64,000 nucleotides of DNA from Hyaloraphidium curvatum. Lineage: Eukaryota > Monoblepharomycota > Hyaloraphidiomycetes > Hyaloraphidiales > Hyaloraphidiaceae. The stretch lies in assembly GCA_025558095.1 (NCBI GenBank), contig JAIVFI010000018.1:186001-250000 (forward strand), given 5' to 3'. Shown here piece after piece: positions 9,766 through 19,028 of the stretch. The notes beneath the pieces were generated by a model. The model ran no database searches and was not told the origin of the DNA. It saw nothing but the letters and a program-made list of their open reading frames with translations. Made by a program: the position numbers and the translations under genes. Each line of letters starts with the position of its first letter. Position 1 is the first letter of the stretch.

Positions 9766-11825
9766 TCACTTGACAAACTCCCACCCCTCGCACTCCTCGC
9801 ACCCCTTCTCCACCTCGCACTCGGGCAGCGCCCCCTGCCACCGCAGCATGACGTCGTTGATGAGGTAGGTCATCCTGTGCTTCTGGATCGACACGTAGGC
9901 GTCGGCGTCCACGCGGCCCGAGGGGCGGCGCGAGGCGGCGGCTTGGCGGGCGAGCGCGGCGGCGCGGTGCTCCCGCATCGACTTCTGCTTGCGCGCGGGG
10001 GTGCGGAGCGGCACGGGGGCTGCGAATGCGGCCGGGGTGGGTTCCGGCTCCGGCTCCGCGGGCTCGGTGTCGTTGCACCGCGGCCACGGCCACCACCACC
10101 TCCTCCCGCAATCCGGCTCCGGCTCCTCCGGCTCCGGCTCGGGCGTCGGTTCCGGCGTCGGTTCGGGCGGCGCGGTCCCGTTGCCGTGCTCGGTGCAGTT
10201 GGGCCGGGGGAAGGGCCACCACCACTTTCGCCCGCAGTCCGGATCGTCCGGGTCCTCCGGGTCCTCGGGGTCGGGAGAGGGAGAGGGGGCGGGGGTGCCG
10301 TCCCCCGGCTGCCCTCCGGGCCCGCCGCTGCCGTCCCCATCGGGCGGTGTCCCCGGCGGCGGCGCTTCGGGGTCGCCGATGCGGTCCAGGTCGAAAGCGC
10401 AGGTGCGCCCGAGGTGGCACTTGCTCTCGAGCGCGTAGCCGGAGATGTAGCACGACGAGGTGATGCCGTTGCAGGTGCCGAGGAAGATGGGGTCGCCCGT
10501 GTTGCCCCAGTGGTATACGCGGCTGTGCTCCATCTCCTTTTCGAACTCCTTGGTGCCGGGTTCGGGGACGATCCCCAGCCGCGCGGCGAACAGCGCGTCG
10601 CCGGGGGCTTCGAACGCGAACGCGGGCAGGCCGAGTGTCTGCGCCGTGATCCCCGCCAGCGCGCCGCCGAGCGAGTGGCCGACGAGCCACACGGACGCGC
10701 GGGGGTGCAGGTGCTGCAGGTAGCGCACGATCTCCTCCGCCATGCGGTAGTACGAATCCTGCCAGTCCACGCACACCTCGCGGAGGCACTTGCGCGAGCA
10801 GGTGTAGTGGCCCTCGTAGCAGTCGCAGCCGGGGAGGGTGTACCAGGAGCCCTCGAGCTTGCCGCAGCAGCACGAGAACATCATGTTGTCCTGGACGGGG
10901 GAAGGAGCGTCAGTTTTCTGGACAGGCACACGGCGTGCAAGGAATCTCCCGCGGCGCGAAAACGGCCGCCGCGCCGGTACTCCCAGGCGGCCGTCGATAG
11001 CCGCGATTCCACCCCCGGCAGACACCCACGTTGTACTTGTCCCTCCCGCTCGTCGGCCCGCCCACGCCGAACGCCCCCGGGCTGGTCCCCTTGATCGACA
11101 CCACGACGACCTCGTCGTCCTGCTCGGCGTGGCCGCGCTCGTCCGGGAACGAGGCGAAGACGTAGCCGCGGATGCCGTCCTCGGACCAGCCGAAGCCGGT
11201 CGAGAGGTTCCAGCCGGGGACCTGGTGGAACGACGGCGAGGGCGGGAGGGAGTAGGCGTCGTAGGCCATGTAGGCGAGGGTGAGCACGGTTTTCTGGGGA
11301 CGCAACAAACGAATGAGGATTGGACGGGGAGGGTGGCGGCAGGCCACCCACCAAGTCTTTGGGGTCCGGCACCATCATCTCCCGCCCGGCCTCCTGCGCC
11401 CTGAAGGCCGGCCCGCTGGGCACCCACTCCCTGGCGGCCTGGGCCTCGAGCACGCGGCCGTCCATGTGCACCCGCCCCTCGGGCACGTCCAGGGCGCCGA
11501 ACACGCCGCCGGGCGCGCGGTGCAGCACCTTGCTGAGGCGGAAGCCGAGGCGGGAGGGCGCGGTGCCTTTGGCGCCGGCGGGGGCGCCGAGCGGGATCTG
11601 GTGCGCGGCGGCGGCGGGGTCACGTGCGCCGGCGAGCAGCGCCAGCGCGGCCACGGCGGCCAGCGCGCGGGCGACATTGCTGAGAGGGGATCGCGCGGGG
11701 GAGCGGGCGCGGGGCGCGGGGGCCGCGGGGCGGCGCGGGGGGCCGGCCGGCGCCGGGCGCGGCCCGGTCGGGGTTTGGCCCATCGCGGCGGCCGGCGAGG
11801 AAGCGGGCGAAGGAACGGGATCCAA
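9766..11825 (-). CDS. ATG15: Autophagy lipase ATG15-like, with repeated Trp-rich tail
   Basis: Three exons: 11352-11825, 11030-11293 and 9766-10890, 620 residues (introns 58 and 139 bp). A single N-terminal hydrophobic anchor (ALAAVAALALLAG) precedes the lumenal lipase, as in yeast Atg15. Diagnostic segments are GIRGYVFASF, VVVVSIKGTS, DKYNDNMMFSCCC (formed across the splice), CDCYEGHYTC, the nucleophile elbow VWLVGHSLGG, AFEAPGDALFAARLG, HWGNTGDPIFLGTCNG and SCYISGYALESKCHLG. It degrades the membranes of autophagic and multivesicular bodies in lytic vacuoles. After the catalytic domain there is a Pro/Glu/Gly-rich tail. It contains two copies of DCGRKWWWPFPRPN-type sequence and a final HRMTYLINDVMLRW segment. 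Confidence 0.9.
9985..10330 (-). repeat. Pro/Glu-rich low-complexity and duplicated Trp module within ATG15
   Basis: Coding low-complexity DNA encoding PEPTPEP-like runs and two copies of a D-C-G-R-[KR]-W-W-W-P-[FW]-P-R module ending in Asn-Cys-Thr or Cys-Asn-Asp-Thr. The two copies are about 50 residues apart. It follows the lipase domain directly. Confidence 0.75.
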
Positions 11826-12363
11826 GTAACGCTCTTTTTGCAGGTATCAGCGCGGCATGCCGGCGGGCGGCCGCCGGGGCACGGGGAGTCCGACTGTATC
11901 CGGTTGCGTGGAGCTGGGACGATTTCGGGGTGACACCATCGCGTCGCGAATCTCCGGCTCCGGACCCCGGTCACGGGGCCAGATGGCCTCCAAAAGACCG
12001 CAAGTGAGAAATGCAACGTTTCTCTACCGACAGATTGTCGGAGTGGGACAGACTGCGTCCCCGTGGCCAGTCCCGGCGTGTCCCCAAGCACCCCGATCGC
12101 CGTAGGGGCCAGGTCGCTCGCGGTTATCTCCAGCTGCTCGTAGATGCAGGAACCATGGATTCGGTCTGAAAGACGACACTTGAACCTCTGACGGAGGAAG
12201 ACAGTGGCTGGGGCTGGCGATCGCGCCCCAACTGCCATCGCGGACCGTGAAGCCCCGAACTGGTTCCTCGAGACGCGGAAAGCGGCTCTGCACGGCTCCA
12301 TGACGATCAGGAGTGAAGATGCACGTGTTTGCGCTGCATGTATAGCACGGTCGGCGGCGTTAG
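11826..12363. other. Gene-poor stretch, nothing recognised
   Basis: About 540 bp between the ATG15 start and the dynamin remnant. Short open frames exist on both strands but none shows a family motif, signal peptide or plausible splice chain. The ATG15 promoter must lie at the left end. Confidence 0.5.
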
Positions 12364-12507
12364 ATGTGCGTGCCTCCCGAGGCGTTCTCTGTTTGGGCTG
12401 CGGCCTCGAGTCTCGGACGCCGCCTGCCGCCTTCCACGAAGCAACCCGCCAAAGATGCCCCCCCGCACGCCGCCGACCGCGCCTCCCCCGACCCCCCGCG
12501 CTCCGGG

Positions 12508-13022
12508 ATGGCCTTCGCCCCGCCGCGCGACGCCCGCCTCAAGCGCGCCCTGGACGCGTTCGACGCCGCCCGCCGGATCCTCCGCCGCGCCGAGGCCCAC
12601 TCCGGCGGCTCGGCCGCGTCGCAGGGCGCGCACAGGGCGCTGGACGTGGCGCCGCAGTTCGTCGTCGTGGGGCCGCAGTCGGCGGGCAAGAGCAGCGTGC
12701 TCGCGCGGCTGAGCGGGGTATCGCGTTCCCGACGCACAGCGAGCGGTGCACGCGCGTGGCGACGCTGCTGAAGCTGCGGCGGGTCGAGGGGGGCGACGAG
12801 GCCAAGGGGCCGGCCAAGGTCGCCCTCGTCGGGACGTGGGACGGCGCAGAAGTGAACGAAAAGTTCGACGGCGCGGGGATCTCGACGACCGAAGCGATCC
12901 GCGCGGCGCAGGACCGCGCGCTGGCGATCTGCGGCGTCACGGGCAGCGAGGGCTTCGTCGAAGCCTTGGAGATCGAGGTCACCGTGTCCCGCCCCGACGT
13001 CCCGAACGTCACACCTGGCTGA
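12508..13022 (+). pseudogene. Decayed dynamin-type GTPase domain fragment
   Basis: The first frame (from the Met at 12508; frame open from 12364) encodes LDVAPQFVVVGPQSAGKSSV, the dynamin P-loop. The match then jumps frame at the G run near 12715-12719 to GIAFPTHSERCTRVATLLKL (dynamin switch I region). It continues to EVTVSRPDVPNVT. There the expected D-x-P-G (G3) motif is lost and a stop follows at 13020-13022. No splice pair explains the frame change: an intron would be at most about 25 bp. No middle or GED domain is found downstream. A frameshift plus truncation makes this a pseudogene fragment. Alternatively an assembly error shifted the frame, but the missing G3 motif and C-terminus would still need explaining. 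Confidence 0.65.
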
Positions 13023-13330
13023 GGTCGATGTCCCGTCGTCTCGATAGATCGACGGGCCCTGGCGGTTGCTACGTCATCGCGGAATGTTGTGCCGCATCAG
13101 GCGGCATCAGAAGCGAAGCATCCGCTCCGTGATGTGACCGGAGCGACACGCAAGCATCGTCGGGCTACCGCACCGAGGTATCGGAACGGAGCGGAAGGTA
13201 TCGGTCGCCAATTGAGTAAAGGGCGCCATAGCGCGCCATGATCCGCGCAGTGGAACCCGTGATGCTCCGACACAAATAGGGACCCCGCCCGGCGAATCTG
13301 CATCCTGTCCAAGATCTTTCGACGCTCAGC

Positions 13331-14458
13331 ATGCCTGCCACCACTTCCGAGCAGGCTCCCGTGCTGATTGCCGGCGGTTACGGCACCGTCGGCCTCCAGC
13401 TCGCGCGCGCGTTTCGCGCGCTGCATCCCGACGTCGCGCTGCTCCTGGGCGGGCGGGATCCGGCCAAGGCTCCCCCGGAGGCCAAGGAGCTCGGCGGCCT
13501 CGTTCGTCTCGACACCTCGGACGCGGACCCTCTCGCTCACATCGCGGCGGTGCGGGCTGTGGTGACCGCTGTCAACGATCCGGGCGACAACCTCCTCCGC
13601 GCTGCCATCGCGCGCAAGGTGCCTTTTCTCGACATCGCGAGGTGGACTGCGCGCGTTCGTCAGGCTGCGGAAGTCGCGAAGGGGGCGGAAGCGCCCGTGC
13701 TGCTGGCTTCGGGCTGGATGGCCGGAACGGCATCGCTGCTGGCCACCGCTGTCGCATCCAAGATGGTCGCCGTCGAAGAGATTGACATTTCTGTGCTCTA
13801 CTACACCAAGGATAAGGTATTGAATACTCGGTTTAAGGTAGTGGCTTTGAGTCTGACCATGCTGCAGGCCGGCCCTGATTCAGTCGAGTACATGGACCGT
13901 CTCTCTGTGCCGTTCACCGCGATGCGATCTTCCCGCGAGGTCACCGTTCAGCCGCTCTCGGATCCCCGGGAAGTTGCTTTCCCCTCGGGGCTGCGGAGGA
14001 AGGCCTACATCTTCGACACGCCCGATGCTCTCCTCTTGCCGAAGAGCACGGGCGCCGGGACGGTCAGCGTCAGGATCGCGTTCGACGACGCGTGGATGAC
14101 CTGGGGCCTGGCTTCGCTTGTCCGGAGCGGGATCTGGGGATGCTTCTCGGGCGATCGGTGGAAGTCGCTGCGCAGGGGCCTGCTCTACTCGCCCGGGCCG
14201 GGGGCGCCGCACGAGATCGTGGTGCACGTCCGCGGAGGAGGGGAAGAGAAGACGGCGACTGCTCTTGATTCCCTGGGACAGACGCACATGACGGCAGTCG
14301 GCGCAGCGGTGCAGCTCGAGAGGCTGTTGGGGCTCGGCGGAGCGAAGGCGTTGGGGCCAGGCGTGTGGTACCCAGACACCGAGCTGTCGGGGTGGGAGAG
14401 GGGCCTGAAAGTCATGAAGGAACTGGGGGTCGAAGTCTCGATGGGAACATCCGTCTGA
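13331..14458 (+). CDS. Saccharopine-dehydrogenase-like NAD(P) oxidoreductase
   Basis: Two exons, 13331-13816 and 13868-14458, 358 residues. The 51-bp intron (13817-13867, GTATTG...CTGCAG) is in frame and stop-free. I remove it because the join gives DKAGPDSVEYMDRL, the contiguous form expected for the family. The N-terminus has a Rossmann dinucleotide loop (LIAGGYGTVGLQLA), then LLLGGRD and an AVVTAVNDPGDNLL strand, as in saccharopine reductase-like proteins. The later region (LASGWMAGTASLLA) matches the catalytic-domain entry. Natural substrate is not evident; it is not the long bifunctional lysine-degradation enzyme. No membrane anchor is seen. Confidence 0.8.
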   Translation: MPATTSEQAPVLIAGGYGTVGLQLARAFRALHPDVALLLGGRDPAKAPPEAKELGGLVRLDTSDADPLAHIAAVRAVVTAVNDPGDNLLRAAIARKVPFLDIARWTARVRQAAEVAKGAEAPVLLASGWMAGTASLLATAVASKMVAVEEIDISVLYYTKDKVLNTRFKVVALSLTMLQAGPDSVEYMDRLSVPFTAMRSSREVTVQPLSDPREVAFPSGLRRKAYIFDTPDALLLPKSTGAGTVSVRIAFDDAWMTWGLASLVRSGIWGCFSGDRWKSLRRGLLYSPGPGAPHEIVVHVRGGGEEKTATALDSLGQTHMTAVGAAVQLERLLGLGGAKALGPGVWYPDTELSGWERGLKVMKELGVEVSMGTSV

Positions 14459-14658
14459 AGTATCACGTTGTTATCTGTCAAACACTTCCTTAATCCCGGC
14501 AGAGACCGAGTCGGTACTCGTGGGCCCGCGTGAAGTGACTTCGCAGAACGATCCAGCTGAGCTCCTGCCCGTGCGGATCCTAGAGCGAACGCATTGCTGC
14601 GGGGGGGCACGTGCACACAATAGACATGGCACCGAAAGAGCCATTGGCATCCGCAGCT

Positions 14659-15480
14659 TCAACGCACTGGAACCGAAGGCGGAACCACGACATAGTTGTT
14701 GCTGGCGTACTGCCCGCTGGCCTGCTCGTACGGCATGACGATCGCCTTTGACGGCCCTGTATGCGGCGGCACGATCTCCCCGTTCGCAGGTGACGGCTCC
14801 AGGTCGTACCGTGGCCCTTTCCGCTCGCCAGTGGTCACAGACCTGCAGCCGAACCTCGCGACCCTCGCGATCCAGAACACGGTCAGGGCGAGAAAGGCAA
14901 CGCCGAAAAGGGTGCCCAGAACGAGCATAGCGATTGCCGCGGGCCTCATCGCCTCAATGTCCCTCTGCTTCGCGACAAGGTACGGCCATTCGAGGTACGT
15001 GGCCACAATGTCGCATGATCCGCCGTCGCCGCGAAAGGCCGACGGACAGAATGTGGCGCCGGGGACCTGGCCCAGCCTGTCCGGCCGATAGGAGCAGGCG
15101 AAGGCGCTGATGTTGCGCGCTGGGTCCGCGTCGATGATTGCGGTATCCAGGACTTCGCACGGCGACGGCGGCACCGAATCGACATTGACGCAGGCGCGCC
15201 GGGCGAGCACTGCAGGGAAAGGCGCACCACCGCCCGCCGGCGACACCGATACGGGCAAGTCGCAGCAAAGCTCGCGCTTCGTGCAATATTTGCCGCAAGA
15301 GAACTCGTACTCGACGACCTTTTCGCTTTCGACCAGGCCTTGGCAGGTCCCATTCTGGAACCCCGTGGTGACGTCCGCACCGGTGTAGAAAAGGACGCCC
15401 GGGGTCAAAAGGCAGGCGGCCGCGGCAGCGCAGAAAGCGTAGAGAAACCAGAAGAGGCACCATTTGGTCCGCGGGTCCAT
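14659..15480 (-). CDS. Two-span membrane protein with Cys-rich ectodomain
   Basis: Intronless, 273 residues from the Met at 15480 (MDPRTKWCLFWFLYAF). The frame is open further upstream but that part lacks features. Membrane span 1 is at residues 8-34. A Cys-rich loop of about 140 residues follows (CQGLVESEKVVEYEFSCGKY, CTKRELCCDLPV, CEVLDTAIIDADPARN, CSYRPDRLGQVPGATFC). Membrane span 2 is AIAMLVLGTLFGVAFLALTV. The cytosolic tail is Pro- and Tyr-rich (YDLEPSPANGEIVPP, YASNNYVVVPPS). The layout resembles two-pass channel auxiliary subunits but I see no specific family signature. Function unknown. Confidence 0.68.
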   Translation of the reverse strand: MDPRTKWCLFWFLYAFCAAAAACLLTPGVLFYTGADVTTGFQNGTCQGLVESEKVVEYEFSCGKYCTKRELCCDLPVSVSPAGGGAPFPAVLARRACVNVDSVPPSPCEVLDTAIIDADPARNISAFACSYRPDRLGQVPGATFCPSAFRGDGGSCDIVATYLEWPYLVAKQRDIEAMRPAAIAMLVLGTLFGVAFLALTVFWIARVARFGCRSVTTGERKGPRYDLEPSPANGEIVPPHTGPSKAIVMPYEQASGQYASNNYVVVPPSVPVR

Positions 15481-16039
15481 CTCGACGGCGGCGGCGGCGG
15501 TGAGTTGTATCGGCGCTGGTCCCTTTTTGGGGACGCCGCTCCTTCGCGACCCCCACCCCAGAGGCACTTGGAGAGACGATAAGGGGACGGTGATGATCAC
15601 CGAAGCACGAAGCATGCGCACGGGGCCCACACTTATGTTTCTCGCCGTGGCGGGCGCCGCTTTTGCCACCTCACTTTAGCAGACGCGGCGGTGGAGGGCT
15701 GGGCGGAGCACTGTTTGGACACTGTAGCGCTGCATATGGAGGCTCTGGAGACCTAGATTGCTCTGCAGATGGAACTGCGTTGCTTTTCGTCCTTGAAAAA
15801 CGGGTGTTGTGCGCGGATTCAAGGGCGTGATTTGTCGATCGATGGGTTAGACAAAACCCACCATTTCCCGCATCCGGATCCCAGCCTAAGTGAATCGGCC
15901 CAGACCGTCGCAGGTCGGTCCTCTCCCACGCCGCTGCCGCGGAATCGCGCTGACTGCGTTCTCGGTATCCCGTCTCTGTGCTGTGCCGCGCTCTGCCCGC
16001 CCCGTGCCCGCTTCTGGACCTCAGCGCGCGTAGTCTGCC

Positions 16040-16088
16040 CGGCCCCCCGAACCTCCCGCCTCTCCCCTCTCCCAAACCCCAACCGCCA
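16040..16088 (+). promoter_or_regulatory. Pyrimidine-rich leader of the P0 gene
   Basis: A C/T-dominated tract runs to a few bases before the ATG at 16092. Pyrimidine-rich leaders (TOP-like) are common in ribosomal protein genes of several eukaryotic groups and couple translation to growth. The transcription start is not known here, so the assignment is by position and composition only. Confidence 0.35.
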
Positions 16089-16091
16089 ACT

Positions 16092-17523
16092 ATGGTCGGC
16101 GGCGGTCCCGGACGGGCCAAGAAGGAGGCCTACACCGAGAAGTTCAAGGAGCTGCTTGAGGAGTACCCGACCATCTTCATTGTCAATGTGGACAACGTCG
16201 GGTCGACCCAGATGCACCAGATCCGCAAGTCGCTCCGCGGGGAGGCCGTCATCCTGATGGGCAAGAACACGATGATGCGGAGGGTGCTGCGGAGCCTGAA
16301 GGAGGTCAACCCGGCGTACGACAAGCTGGTCGGCGTGGTGAAGGGCAACATCGGCCTCGTTTTCACGAAGGGGGAGCTGAAGGACATCCGCGGGAAGATC
16401 CTCGAGAACCGGGTGGGTATTGGCACGGAATGCGGTCGGTGTGGCGGCGGATGTCTGGAGGACGGGGATGGGAGGTTGCGGCGGGCTCGGCACCTCGGCC
16501 TGTGCGCGTCGAGTACCGAACGACGCCGTCGCCCGCCGCCTTCGTGGCCTGCGGTCGACCTGGGCTCTTTTTGGAAGGACTAGGCCCGGCGCCTTCCTCG
16601 TGGTGGTGGACGGGAGGCCATGCTGCGGCGGCTCACCTCGCGCGAACGGTTCCTTACCGTCCGCCCACTCTCCAGGTGCAAGCGCCTGCCAAGGCCGGTG
16701 CCATCGCCCCCGTCGATGTCATCATCCCCGCCGGCAACACCGGCATGGAACCCGGCAAGACCTCCTTCTTCCAGGCCCTCGGCATCCCCACCAAGATTGC
16801 CCGCGGTACCATTGAAATCGTCAACGACGTGTCCATCATCAAGACCGGCAACAAGGTCGGCGCTTCCGAGGCCACCCTCCTCAACATGCTCAACATCTCG
16901 CCGTTCACGTACGGCCTGAGCATCGTCAACGTGTTCGACGACGGAGCCGTCTTCCGGCCCGAGCTCATCGACATCAACCTGGAGGACCTCGTGGAGAAGT
17001 TCCTGGACGGCGTCAAGGAGATCACGCAGCTGTCGCTGGCCCTGCACTACCCGACGGTCGCGTCGGTGCCGCACCTGACCCGGCGCGGTTTCATGAACCT
17101 CGTCCACCTTTCGATCGCCTCGGGTTACACCATCAAGGCAACCGAGGAGCTCGCGGTGGGCATTTTCGCGGTGGATTGTGCTGCGAACGGTCCTGATCGC
17201 GTGTTTGCCCTCCACAGAACGCCATCTACACCCAGACCCTCCTCAACGGCTTCCGCAACCTCGTCGCCATCGCCCTTGAAACGGGCTACTCCTTCCCCCT
17301 CGCCGACCAGGTTCGTTGTTTCGCTTGCCCAGGCACCGTATCGCCGCTCAACGGCTCCATCCAGATCAAGGATGCCCTCGCCAAGGGCCCCGCCGTCTCT
17401 GCCGCCCCGGCTGCTGCTGCCGCCCCCGCCGCCGCCGCGTCGTCGGCCAAGGAGGCCGCGCCTGCCAAGGAGGAGGCTGAGGACGAGGAGGACGAGGACA
17501 TGGGCATGGGTCTGTTCGATTAG
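16092..17523 (+). CDS. RPLP0: 60S acidic ribosomal protein P0
   Basis: Four exons: 16092-16412, 16676-17155, 17218-17310 and 17365-17523, 350 residues (introns 263, 62 and 54 bp). Family blocks are YPTIFIVNVDNVGSTQMHQI, GEAVILMGKNTMMRR, GNIGLVFTKGELKDIR, FFQALGIPTKIARGTIEI and NISPFTYGLSIVNVFDDGAV. The Ala-rich hinge and acidic end DEEDEDMGMGLFD are also present. P0 forms the base of the ribosomal stalk, binds 28S rRNA and anchors the P1/P2 dimers that recruit elongation factors. The 263-bp first intron is the longest in the window, as often seen in highly expressed ribosomal genes. The protein is slightly longer than usual because of an extended hinge. Confidence 0.96.
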
Positions 17524-17675
17524 GCGTGTGCGGGGCGGTGTACAGTGGAATCGATGCCTCGGCGTGCCTGATCTATTCGGGTCTCTTCTACTCTGCCTCC
17601 AGTCTTCGCACATAGCACTCTAGTTCGTCGTCTTGCCCAGGGGTATGTCTAAAGCATGCGGCTTTGTCAGATGTG

Positions 17676-18833
17676 TTAGGATTTCAAATCCGTCCCGTTC
17701 TGGTTCCCATTCGGGGTCTCTATCCATCCATCCGCCTCGGCATCCACCGCTTTCGTCGCCACCTCTGCCAGGCGTTCCATCTCCTCCGCATCCAGGGCAT
17801 ACTCCAACAGCACCGCCTCGTAGTCGGCTTGCCCGAAAGCCGCGAACTTCTCCGGGTCCCCGAAGATCGGTAGCCCGGATATTTCGGCCACCGCCACTGC
17901 GATCGACATGCCCTCGCCGGCCGAGGACAATGTGGCCTGGTGCTTCCGCGGGACCACGAGGATCGCGGGGAACGGGTGCGGGAGGAAGATCACGTTGTGC
18001 GCGCGGTTCGCGGCGACGAGGTGGGACAAAAGAGCGCCGGCCGCGCGGGCGAGAGGCACAAGTGCGGAGCGGGGCGGCCGCGGCGTGTGGAGGGTGAACG
18101 CAAATGCTGGGAGGGGCCAGCCGCTCGTCAGCTCGAGCGTGAGCTCGTTCTGGCCCACGCGGTGAGAGTGCAGCGAGGTCCGTGAGACGACCTCGATTGG
18201 GTAGCGGCCGTCCAGATGCGGGAAGAGGTCGCCGAGGTAGGTCAGGTGCGTGTGGAGGTGGTTCACGGACGCGTACGCGCCAAGGCTGTTGAAGAGGAGC
18301 CGCGCGTCCGGCCGCGTGCAGAGGGTGCAGACGACCTCGAGCGGGAGAAGGACCTGTTTCCAGTCGCGCAGGTTCTGCGGCAGGCCGGCGCGCGGCCGCG
18401 GGACGAGCAGCGAGTGGAACGGCACCACGGGGCTCGCGTTTATAAGGATCATGTGCGGGTCGCCCTCGCCATCCGGCAGCTGCGGCGGCGCCGACCCGGG
18501 TGGGCCGGCAAAGACGGCGTCGATCGCGTCGCCGACCCAGCAAATGGTCTCCTCGGGCTTTGTTTTGCCAAAGTGGAACTTCTCCGGCGCGAAAGGCGCG
18601 TCCACCGCGATCGACCGCGCGGCGGCGGCATCGGCGGCCACGGAGCTTTGACGCTTCGCGGCAAAATGGCCCGGGATGAGCTGCTTGACCGCGCCGCGGC
18701 CGCCGTCGAGTGGCGCGCGCGTCGCGCCGTCGTACGAGTTCGTGAAGAGGTGGGCCCTCGCCTCCCAGCCGGCTTGCACGCGCGTGTCAAAGTCGGCAGC
18801 AGCGCCGTCGGGAGCCGCGCCCTCGGCCGCCAT
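17676..18833 (-). CDS. GDPGP1: GDP-D-glucose phosphorylase (GDPGP1/VTC2 family)
   Basis: Intronless, 385 residues. The HIT-superfamily active site is ASVNHLHTHLTYL (His-x-His pattern, residues about 203-212), preceded by LLFNSLGAYASVNH. Other family segments are HMILINASPVVPFHSLLVP, QVLLPLEVVCTL, and HNVIFLPHPFPAILVVPR in the C-terminal half. The enzyme phosphorolyses misincorporated GDP-D-glucose (metazoan form) or GDP-L-galactose (plant VTC2). The sequence does not decide between them, but in a non-photosynthetic organism the repair role is more likely. It ends about 150 bp from the P0 stop, convergent with it. Confidence 0.88.
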   Translation of the reverse strand: MAAEGAAPDGAAADFDTRVQAGWEARAHLFTNSYDGATRAPLDGGRGAVKQLIPGHFAAKRQSSVAADAAAARSIAVDAPFAPEKFHFGKTKPEETICWVGDAIDAVFAGPPGSAPPQLPDGEGDPHMILINASPVVPFHSLLVPRPRAGLPQNLRDWKQVLLPLEVVCTLCTRPDARLLFNSLGAYASVNHLHTHLTYLGDLFPHLDGRYPIEVVSRTSLHSHRVGQNELTLELTSGWPLPAFAFTLHTPRPPRSALVPLARAAGALLSHLVAANRAHNVIFLPHPFPAILVVPRKHQATLSSAGEGMSIAVAVAEISGLPIFGDPEKFAAFGQADYEAVLLEYALDAEEMERLAEVATKAVDAEADGWIETPNGNQNGTDLKS

Positions 18834-19028
18834 TGCGGGTCGGTGGGGAAGAAGCGGTGCGGTCTACCGCGGGACGCTGGCCCCCACACGTCAAGCGTCC
18901 TCGACTCCTAATCCTGGAAGGACGCCAATCTCTTTCGAAATCTATGCAGTTCACCAAGAATCAACGGCTCCCATTTCCCCCGTGCAAGCATCCCCACGAT
19001 CTAGCGCCTCCAAGTCGCACCGCTCCCT

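Noticed and set aside
9724-11094. 456-residue open frame on the plus strand
   Set aside because: Antisense to the ATG15 exons; low-complexity Arg/Gly/Val sequence with no family signature.
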